Notes under the pieces: model-generated
Seen by the model: the letters and a program-made list of their open reading frames with translations, nothing else
Databases searched by the model: none
What the model was told of the DNA's origin: nothing
In this document: positions 1-4,708 of the stretch, in pieces
Numbering within the stretch: the stretch's first letter is position 1
Layout of the letters: every line of letters begins with the position of its first letter
IMG/VR virus record: IMGVR_UViG_3300032093_000391
Span: 1-36,995 of that record
Length of the DNA stretch: 36,995 nt
Origin: a virus
Direction: 5' to 3' (one strand)
Translations under genes and position numbers: made by a program

Positions 1-59
1 TAGAAGGCGCCGCCCGGCGCCCCCACGATGTACCAGAACAAGCCTATCTGCTTTACCAT
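1..59 (-). CDS. Partial 5' end of a small phage gene (same as 36452-36601)
   Basis: The first 19 codons of a gene start with ATG at 59 on the minus strand and run off the left edge of the contig. They are identical to the beginning of the complete 49-residue gene at 36452-36601. The start overlaps the stop of the upstream gene by 7 bases, exactly as in the right-end copy. The truncation comes from the end of the contig and is not a mutation. It is the best evidence that base 1 follows base 36542 in the real genome. Confidence 0.7.
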   Translation of the reverse strand, partial: MVKQIGLFWYIVGAPGGAF

Positions 60-127
60 TGGTTGCGGTCTCCCCTGTCTAGGCTAGGCCACTGATGCAC
101 CGCCGGGCGGCCTGTGCGGTCTGGCAT
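1..127. repeat. Left copy of exact 127-base terminal duplication
   Basis: Bases 1-127 match 36543-36669 base for base. The next base differs (C at 128, T at 36670). Imperfect similarity continues to base 277 and then disappears. An exact match of 127 bases that starts at the contig's first base is what an assembler with a 127-base word leaves at a branch point. It therefore probably marks the join of a circular or circularly permuted genome rather than a biological terminal repeat. Confidence 0.85.
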
Positions 128-277
128 CTCAAACACGGCGCCGGGCTTTTTGTCTGTGGTCAGGTCCCAATCATTGCGCCATAGGCGCACGGCCTCAATG
201 GGGTTGTGCGCTTCCACTACAAGGCTCATGTCGTCGCCGTTCTCGTCATCGGAATAGACTAGGTATATGCGTGTCAT
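53..277 (-). CDS. Small phage protein, allele or paralogue A (74 aa)
   Basis: I recognise no named family. The protein begins MTRIYLVYSDDENGDD, is acidic and rich in aromatic residues, and has no membrane segment. The start at 277 follows a GGGAGG ribosome site that lies inside the end of the preceding gene, with only 3 bases between the two genes, so they are co-translated members of one operon. A near-identical protein is encoded at 36595-36819. The two differ at only 4 of 74 residues (D15N, E28D, T41S, K43V), although their upstream genes are unrelated. The carboxyl-terminal third is identical in DNA as well, because it lies within the 127-base exact match. Confidence 0.8.
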   Translation of the reverse strand: MTRIYLVYSDDENGDDMSLVVEAHNPIEAVRLWRNDWDLTTDKKPGAVFEMPDRTGRPAVHQWPSLDRGDRNQW

Positions 278-280
278 GGT

Positions 281-502
281 TCATGCCTCCCGCATCGCAA
301 GGCGAATAGTGGTCAGGTTGAACCGGCCGCCGTCTGGCGTGCGCTCTCCCGCGTAATCCCGCGCCATGGCGCGCGCCGCGCGGTCTTTGGTGTTGTGTTG
401 CGTGATGTAATCCAGCATCGCGCGATACAGCCCCTCGTCATTGTGAAGCCACAAGCTGACATTCCACGCGTTCCATGAGCGATGGCCGTTGTATTGCTTC
501 AT
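281..502 (-). CDS. Small phage protein, possibly DUF7249-like (73 aa)
   Basis: A 73-residue basic protein with a WNAWNVSLWLHNDEGLY stretch near the start, followed by helical sequence rich in Ala and Arg. I associate this Trp-Asn-rich opening with a family of small phage accessory proteins (DUF7249 by memory, not verified). Its function is unknown. A GAGAGGGG ribosome site precedes the ATG at 502. The gene is the direct upstream partner of the 53-277 gene, with a 3-base gap, in the leftward small-gene operon. The corresponding position at the right end of the contig holds a different gene, so this slot is variable between the two junction variants. Confidence 0.75.
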   Translation of the reverse strand: MKQYNGHRSWNAWNVSLWLHNDEGLYRAMLDYITQHNTKDRAARAMARDYAGERTPDGGRFNLTTIRLAMREA

Positions 503-582
503 AACCCTGTTCCCCTCTCACTCAAGCCCTGATTGGCTTGGATGATGGCAAGCAAGCCTGCCATCGCCGAAGCTAACCAAGA

Positions 583-660
583 TCAGAAAACTAGAAGCCA
601 AACGAACAGCGCCAGAAAGAAAGCGCATATCGCAGCGTCGTGCAATAGATTATGTGACAT
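583..660 (-). CDS. Tiny single-pass membrane peptide (25 aa)
   Basis: The ATG at 660 lies one base after the stop of the 662-997 gene and opens a 25-codon frame. It encodes a short polar head (MSHNLLHD) followed by about 17 hydrophobic residues that would form one transmembrane helix. A GGAG sits about 8 bases before the ATG, inside the upstream gene. Tight coupling, a ribosome site and a helix-like composition support it; its small size is the main doubt. Between it and the next gene (503-582) there is only a 21-codon frame with an ATGA overlap and no good ribosome site. I do not call that frame. Confidence 0.4.
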   Translation of the reverse strand: MSHNLLHDAAICAFFLALFVWLLVF

Positions 661-661
661 G

Positions 662-997
662 TTAGGCGCTCCGCATTTTGGGCATATTGGCCAAGGCGCG
701 GCGCGCGTCTGCAATTGCGCTCCGCACCATGTCGCGGAAATACCCGTCGCGGTCTTTATGCGCGAAATCTGATGCAGAAGCATAAGCGCACGCGCTTAGG
801 TAATCCGTCGCAATCTCCGCGCCGTCTAACGTCACGCGCAAGCGCGCAATGAACCAATCCACCGCGCCAGAGCGCACCATTTCGATGTCGTCGTCGTTAT
901 CAAAACAATCCGCCGGGTCTGTATCGTCTGGCGTCACGTCGCACGTGATGCGAAAGCGCTCGGTTTCAAATGACCAGATAGTGTCCCAATGCCGCAT
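662..997 (-). CDS. Conserved-looking phage protein of unknown function (111 aa)
   Basis: This is the first gene of the leftward small-gene operon, next to the 998-1759 control region. I place the start at the ATG at 997 (MRHWDTIWSF) because GGAGGG lies 7-8 bases before it. A longer frame starting at 1078 has no such site. The protein is acidic in its first half and contains an ATDYLSACAY motif and a YFRDMVRSAIADAR segment, a pattern I have seen in hypothetical proteins of unrelated phages. It has no membrane segment and no catalytic motif I can name. Being first in the operon suggests early expression, which is inference. Confidence 0.75.
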   Translation of the reverse strand: MRHWDTIWSFETERFRITCDVTPDDTDPADCFDNDDDIEMVRSGAVDWFIARLRVTLDGAEIATDYLSACAYASASDFAHKDRDGYFRDMVRSAIADARRALANMPKMRSA

Positions 998-1357
998 AGT
1001 TTTTCCCTCCGAAAAATAGGCAATCCGTTTTGCCGATGTAGATTCTTTTACAGACCGATTATGGCAAGAATAAGGCAACCTAGAATTTATTACATGACAT
1101 TTTGGTAATGTGGGAGTAATGTTGCGTTAACCGAAAACGGAAAAAATAGGTGTTTTAGGCGTATGTATAGGTAGCCTAGGCGACAACCAGGCCGCGCGGG
1201 GCTATGTAGTTGGCGAAAAAGGCTTTTTTCATTTTTCCTAGGCTTTCTAGGTATTATTATATTAACCAACTGCCACTTAGATATTAATTAACATATGTAA
1301 AGTATAATGACCTATAGGATAGTTGTACTATCTCACTTGGGGGCGATGAAAAACGCA

Positions 1358-1393
1358 TGACCTAGAATGCCTAGATGACCTAGCGATGACCTA
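1358..1393. repeat. Array 1 of 9-base repeats (TGACCTA core)
   Basis: Exact TGACCTA copies start at 1358, 1376 and 1387. A degenerate unit (ATGCCTA) at 1367 preserves a 9-base step from 1358 to 1376. A solitary copy starts at 1308. Directly left of the array, 1343-1364 is a 22-base element that recurs at 1487-1508 with its central five A's replaced by five T's. Such closely spaced short direct repeats are typical of protein-binding iterons or operator clusters. Confidence 0.7.
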
Positions 1394-1501
1394 TCGCTCC
1401 CCAAGCCCCGCGCATCACGCCTATGCGTTACGTAACAGAACCCGTTGCGTATCATGTTAGCAGCTAGCTGGCGCCGTCGCGCTGGCGCGATGTTTTTCGC
1501 A

Positions 1502-1526
1502 TGACCTATTTGACCTAGATGACCTA
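1502..1526. repeat. Array 2 of 9-base repeats (TGACCTA core)
   Basis: Three exact TGACCTA copies at 1502, 1511 and 1520 are spaced exactly 9 bases apart. The array starts 144 bases from array 1 and has the same left flank (GCGATG, five identical bases, CGCATGACCTA). The duplicated arrangement of flank plus repeats suggests a binding region used twice. Read on the minus strand, it could also be a repeated three-residue peptide motif. Confidence 0.7.
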
Positions 1527-1546
1527 TCCGCGCGACCAGGCGGAAT

Positions 1547-1564
1547 GTTACGTTATAACGTAAC
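1547..1564. promoter_or_regulatory. 18-base perfect palindrome (operator-like)
   Basis: GTTACGTTATAACGTAAC is a perfect 18-base palindrome. A shorter relative, GTTACGTAAC, is at 1427-1436, and both are followed by AGA. The shared GTTACG/CGTAAC half-sites about 120 bases apart look like two operators for one dimeric DNA-binding protein, one on each side of the TGACCTA array. This is inference from symmetry only. Confidence 0.55.
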
Positions 1565-1596
1565 AGATTATGCTGCAATGCAACATAAACACCTGG

Positions 1597-1620
1597 ACAT
1601 CTGAATAGCTATTCAGATGT
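1597..1620. promoter_or_regulatory. 24-base perfect palindrome
   Basis: The half-site ACATCTGAATAG (1597-1608) is followed directly by its exact reverse complement (1609-1620). In RNA it could fold as a 10-pair stem with an AGCT loop. No T-run follows, so a simple terminator is unlikely. A strong dimer operator or a processing site is more likely. It lies 140 bases before the terminase small-subunit gene. Confidence 0.6.
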
Positions 1621-1725
1621 TCACGCCTGCCCCGCCCATCCGGCCGCGCGCCGAAGGCCGGGGGGAGGAGGGCCGGCGGGGACCCCGTCCCGGTCACGGA
1701 GGGTCCGCAAACAATTTTTTATTTT

Positions 1726-1753
1726 TTGCAAACCCAACCAGCCATGCTATACA
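1726..1753 (+). promoter_or_regulatory. Candidate late promoter, close to the terS start
   Basis: TTGCAA (1726-1731), a 16-base spacer and TATACA (1748-1753) preceded by TGC form a plausible extended -10 sigma-70 type promoter. Transcription would begin about 1760, which is the A of the terS start codon, giving a leaderless or nearly leaderless message. This fits the absence of any ribosome site before that ATG. An AT-rich tract (1711-1727) lies just upstream. Confidence 0.45.
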
Positions 1754-1759
1754 AAATCT

Positions 1760-2209
1760 ATGGCAGTCTTTTCGCTCCCCTATGAGCCGCGCAAATTGGA
1801 AGCCACCGAGGCGCGGCTTGAAGCCATCTATCACGCCGCGCGTAATGGATTGCGTGGCGAGGCGTTGGCGCTCGCATCCGGCATGACGCCGACCGAATAC
1901 CGCGCGCTGTGCGAGTTCGACCCGCTGGCGGCGCTGGCCGCGGAGAAGGGCCGGGCCGACGGCGAGATGGAAATGTCCAAGGTGCTGCATGACGCCGCCC
2001 GCGCCGGCGACGCCAAGGCGGCGCTGGATGTGCTGAAGCACGTCCATGGCTGGGTCGCCAAGCAGGCGGTGCAGGTCGAGGTCAACCAGACCATCTCCAT
2101 CACCTCCGCACTGCAAGAGGCCCAGCGGCGCGTCATCGAGGGGGTAACGGTGCCGGATGAAGACTTGCTGTCGTCGAATAGGGTAGAAAATGCAGACCAC
2201 ACGGTATAG
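1760..2209 (+). CDS. terS: Terminase small subunit-like
   Basis: DNA-recognition subunit of the packaging motor. The 149-residue protein opens with a helical region (EARLEAIYHAARNGL) and a helix-turn-helix-like segment (ALASGMTPTEYRALCEFDP). A helical oligomerisation region follows, with KAALDVLKHVHGW, a stretch typical of small terminase subunits. It lies immediately upstream of the large subunit and overlaps it by 20 bases, the usual arrangement. The start at 1760 has no ribosome site. The next in-frame Met lies well inside the protein, so I keep 1760 and suggest leaderless translation from the promoter at 1726-1753. As the first gene of the late operon it sets the left boundary of the virion genes. 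Confidence 0.8.
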   Translation: MAVFSLPYEPRKLEATEARLEAIYHAARNGLRGEALALASGMTPTEYRALCEFDPLAALAAEKGRADGEMEMSKVLHDAARAGDAKAALDVLKHVHGWVAKQAVQVEVNQTISITSALQEAQRRVIEGVTVPDEDLLSSNRVENADHTV

Positions 2210-3713
2210 CGCCGACGACGAAATGGAACTGATGAGCCGGCTGTGGACGCCGGCCATCAAGGACGACCCGCTGAAGTTCGTGTTGTTCGTGTTCCCGTGG
2301 GGCCAGCCTGGCACACCGCTGGAACACTTCGACGGCCCGCGCAAGTGGCAGCGCGAGGTGCTGCAACGCATCGCCGACCATGTGAAGCAGAACAACGGCA
2401 AGATCGACTTCGACACGCTTCGAATGGCGACATCATCCGGCCGCGGGATCGGCAAGTCGGCCTTAGTCAGTTGGCTGGTCATCTGGATGCTGACCACGCG
2501 GATTGGCTCGACAACCATCGTGTCGGCCAACTCCGAGGCGCAGCTTCGGTCGATCACATGGGCGGAAATTACCAAGTGGCTCTCGATGGCGCTTAACAGC
2601 CACTGGTTCGAGGTCAGCGCCACGCGGCTGATGCCGGCCAAGTGGCTGACGGAACTGGTGGAGCGCGACCTCAAGATGGGCACCCGGTACTGGGGCGTCG
2701 AGGGCCGGCTGTGGTCGGCGGAGAACCCCGACGCCTACGCGGGGGTCCACAACTTCGCCGGGGTCATGCTGGTGTTCGACGAAGCCAGCGGTATCGACGA
2801 CAGCATCTGGTCGGTCGCGGCGGGCTTCTTCACGGAGAACACGCCGCACCGCTTCTGGCTGGCGTTCAGCAACCCGCGGCGCAACAGCGGCTACTTCTAC
2901 GAGTGCTTCCACTCCAAGCGCGACTTCTGGGACACCAAGATCGTGGACGCGCGCACGGTCGAGCATACGGACAAGCAGGTCTATCAGCAGATCATCGACG
3001 AATACGGCCCCGACAGCACCCAGGCCCACGTCGAGGTGTACGGTCAGTTCCCCAACGCGTCCGACGACCAGTTCATCGGGGCCAGCACTGTCGACGACGC
3101 CATGCGGCGGCCGCAGCACAAAGACCCGTCGGCGCCCATCATCATCGGCGTGGACCCGGCACGGTTCGGGTCCGACAGCACGGTTATCGCCATCCGGCAG
3201 GGACGCGACATCGTGGCGATCAAGCGCCACAAGGGCGACGACACCATGACGGTGGTGGGCCACGTCATCGACGCCATCGAAACGTACAAGCCGGCGTTGG
3301 TGGTGATCGACGAGGGCGGCCTAGGCGCCGGCATCGTCGACCGGCTGAAGGAGCAGCGGTACAAGATCAAGGGGGTCAACTTCGGGAACAAGTCGAAGAA
3401 CCCGCTGATGTGGGGCAACAAGCGGGCCGAGATGTGGGGCGAGATGCGGACCTGGCTGAAGGACGCGTCCATCCCGCTGGACCGCTACCTCAAGAACGAC
3501 CTGACCGGGCCGATGATGAAACCGGACAGTAAAGGGACTATCTTCTTGGAAAGCAAAAAGGATATGAAGGCCCGCGGGCTGGCCAGTCCTGACGCGGCCG
3601 ACGCCATCGCGGTGACGTTTGCGTTTCCTGTGGCCCACCGGGAATTTGTTGACAGGGCACCGCGCAGGGCCTATGCTCCGGGCGGAATTTCAAACTCTTG
3701 GATGGGGGCGTAA
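2190..3713 (+). CDS. terL: Terminase large subunit (ATPase-nuclease)
   Basis: The packaging motor that pumps DNA into the prohead and cuts it. At 507 residues it has the usual length. The ATPase half shows a Walker A-like SSGRGIGKSA (residues 82-91) and a Walker B VMLVFDEAS (192-200, D197/E198). The RNase H-fold nuclease half shows IIGVDPARFG (D322), VVIDEGG (D374/E375) and DAADAIAV (D468/D471), a complete set of acidic residues. The start overlaps the small subunit. The Walker A is of the variant G-R-G-I-G-K-S type common in terminases. The mode of packaging cannot be told from the sequence. The permuted-looking ends would fit headful packaging. Confidence 0.95.
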   Translation: MQTTRYSADDEMELMSRLWTPAIKDDPLKFVLFVFPWGQPGTPLEHFDGPRKWQREVLQRIADHVKQNNGKIDFDTLRMATSSGRGIGKSALVSWLVIWMLTTRIGSTTIVSANSEAQLRSITWAEITKWLSMALNSHWFEVSATRLMPAKWLTELVERDLKMGTRYWGVEGRLWSAENPDAYAGVHNFAGVMLVFDEASGIDDSIWSVAAGFFTENTPHRFWLAFSNPRRNSGYFYECFHSKRDFWDTKIVDARTVEHTDKQVYQQIIDEYGPDSTQAHVEVYGQFPNASDDQFIGASTVDDAMRRPQHKDPSAPIIIGVDPARFGSDSTVIAIRQGRDIVAIKRHKGDDTMTVVGHVIDAIETYKPALVVIDEGGLGAGIVDRLKEQRYKIKGVNFGNKSKNPLMWGNKRAEMWGEMRTWLKDASIPLDRYLKNDLTGPMMKPDSKGTIFLESKKDMKARGLASPDAADAIAVTFAFPVAHREFVDRAPRRAYAPGGISNSWMGA

Positions 3714-3715
3714 CC

Positions 3716-4123
3716 ATGGCCTACACGAAACCAATCGGCGTAGCGTTCACCGATCAGGACATCAACGGCGCGAATGTTGTGCTGGTTGACGAGCAGCTTG
3801 GCTACACCGCCGCCGGGCAAGGCACTGTAACGCAGGATACCAGCAAGTCGACCGCGGTGACGCTGAACAAACCCGCTGGGCAGATCACGATGAACAACGC
3901 GTCGCTGGGCGCCACGACCAACGTGACGTTTACGCTGAACAACAGCTACATCAGCGCCAACGACGTGATCGTGTTGAACGTCAACGGCGGCACGACCGCG
4001 GCCTACAACGTCTACACCAGCGTCCTCGGCGCCGGCACGGCGTCTATCACGCTGCGGAACATCACGGCGGGCGCGCTGTCCGAAGCGGTGGTGCTGAACT
4101 TCGCGCTGATCCACTGCGCCTAA
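3716..4123 (+). CDS. Beta-rich putative virion protein (135 aa)
   Basis: I chose the ATG at 3716 (MAYTKPIG) over the one at 3698, because GGGGGCG precedes 3716 at a suitable distance and 3698 lies inside terL. The protein is almost all beta-strand-forming sequence rich in Thr, Asn, Val and Ala. It has a TLNKPAGQITMNNASL segment and ends with SEAVVLNFALI. I have seen this pattern in small proteins near the packaging genes of many environmental phages. An immunoglobulin-like decoration or fibre-base role is plausible, but no catalytic or binding motif is visible. It sits directly between terminase and portal gene groups. Confidence 0.7.
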   Translation: MAYTKPIGVAFTDQDINGANVVLVDEQLGYTAAGQGTVTQDTSKSTAVTLNKPAGQITMNNASLGATTNVTFTLNNSYISANDVIVLNVNGGTTAAYNVYTSVLGAGTASITLRNITAGALSEAVVLNFALIHCA

Positions 4124-4150
4124 CACTCTTACCGGCACAGCGGGGACGCG

Positions 4151-4408
4151 ATGGCCAAGAAAAGTGTTTCGCTGGCCGTAGGCCGAGGCGAGAAGCTACC
4201 GACCGATAAGGGTGCGGGCCTGACCGCCAAGGGCCGCGCCAAGTACAATCGTGAGACAGGCTCCAACCTGAAGCCTCCGGCCCCCAGCCCCAAGACCGAG
4301 GCGGACAAGGGGCGTAAAAAACGTTTTTGCGCTCGCATGGGCGGCGTGGTAGCCAAGGCTGAGAACGCCGACAGGGCGAAGGCCAGCATGAGAAGGTGGA
4401 AGTGCTAA
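4151..4408 (+). CDS. Small basic phage protein, DUF6321-like (85 aa)
   Basis: A Lys/Arg-rich protein with the sequence signature KGAGLTAKGRAKYNR, a Pro-rich linker and RFCARMGGV. This matches my memory of DUF6321 phage proteins (not verified by search). Its function is unknown. Strong basic charge and a place among packaging genes would fit binding to DNA or to the negatively charged portal/terminase, but that is inference. GGGGACG precedes the start. Its TAA stop shares one base with the ATG of the next gene, so translation is probably coupled. It is the first of three consecutive small basic proteins. Confidence 0.8.
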   Translation: MAKKSVSLAVGRGEKLPTDKGAGLTAKGRAKYNRETGSNLKPPAPSPKTEADKGRKKRFCARMGGVVAKAENADRAKASMRRWKC

Positions 4409-4569
4409 TGGCAAAACCGGGTCTATACGCCAACATCCACGCCAAACGGGAGCGCATCGCGGCCGGGTCTGGCGAGAAGATGCGTAAGGTCGGCTCCAAG
4501 GGCGCCCCTACCGCCGCGGCGTTTCGTGAATCTGCCAAGACGGCCAAGCCAGCCAAGAAGGGTAAGTGA
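4408..4569 (+). CDS. Small basic phage protein (53 aa)
   Basis: A 53-codon frame starts with ATG at 4408, overlapping the previous stop by one base (TAATG). The product starts MAKPGLYANIHAKRERIAAG, continues with SGEKMRKVGSKGAP and ends in a Lys/Ala-rich tail. This wording (YANIHAKR, GEKMRK.GSKGAPT) recurs in tiny proteins next to terminase or portal genes in several phages as far as I recall. The protein is strongly basic with no hydrophobic segment. Its function is unknown. Only one base separates it from the next gene. Confidence 0.8.
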   Translation: MAKPGLYANIHAKRERIAAGSGEKMRKVGSKGAPTAAAFRESAKTAKPAKKGK

Positions 4570-4570
4570 C

Positions 4571-4708
4571 ATGCCGCTGGTAAAGTCCACCTCCAAGGAC
4601 GCCTTCCGCAAGAACGTGAAGGCCGAAATTGCTGCCGGCAAGCCGGCAAAACAGGCTGTAGCCATCGCGTACGCAACCAAGCGCGCAGCGGCTAAGAAAG
4701 GCAAGTAA
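4571..4708 (+). CDS. Tiny basic phage protein (45 aa)
   Basis: Starts MPLVKSTSKDAFRKNVKAEI at 4571, one base after the previous stop. A longer frame from 4526 would run through the previous gene and is rejected. A basic amphipathic helix with a KQAVAIAYATKRAA core is a pattern I recognise from very small phage proteins encoded just before portal genes. It ends with TAATG, sharing one base with the portal start, so the three small basic proteins and the portal form one coupled translational chain. The biochemical role is unknown. Confidence 0.8.
   Translation: MPLVKSTSKDAFRKNVKAEIAAGKPAKQAVAIAYATKRAAAKKGK

Larger units (their letters stand above)
998..1759. other. Divergent intergenic control region
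   Basis: A 762-base stretch with no convincing gene lies between the leftward small-gene operon and the rightward late operon. Roughly 1000-1340 is AT-rich, with CCTAGG palindromes at 1175 and 1237 and a TATAAT at 1303-1308 that lacks a good partner box. The 1340-1565 part holds two arrays of 9-base repeats and palindromes at 1427-1436 and 1547-1564. A 24-base palindrome ends at 1620. Bases 1621-1715 are very GC-rich with short inverted repeats. A likely promoter abuts the terminase gene. A regulatory hub and/or replication origin is the natural inference. No pac or cos site can be identified by eye. Confidence 0.7.

Noticed and set aside
1-127. Biological direct terminal repeats (T7-type)
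   Set aside because: The exact match is 127 bases, an assembler word length, followed by a diverged copy. The right copy is internal, with 326 further bases. This does not look like packaged terminal repeats.
503-564. 21-codon minus-strand frame (MAGLLAIIQANQ...) with ATGA overlap to the 281-502 gene
   Set aside because: Coupling is suggestive, but there is no ribosome site and too little sequence to support a gene.
533-772. 79-codon plus-strand frame
   Set aside because: Runs against the leftward operon, overlaps the supported 662-997 gene and has no ribosome site.
1303-1308. TATAAT as a promoter -10 box
   Set aside because: No acceptable -35 hexamer at 16-18 bases upstream, and the region is AT-rich enough for chance matches.
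1358-1526. CRISPR-like array
   Set aside because: Repeats are only 7-9 bases and directly adjacent, without unique spacers of 25-40 bases. No cas1/cas2 genes are present, and the Cas4-like protein is a common phage nuclease.
1694-2683. 329-codon minus-strand frame over terS and terL
   Set aside because: Overlaps two well-supported packaging genes and the candidate promoter. No ribosome site or motif.
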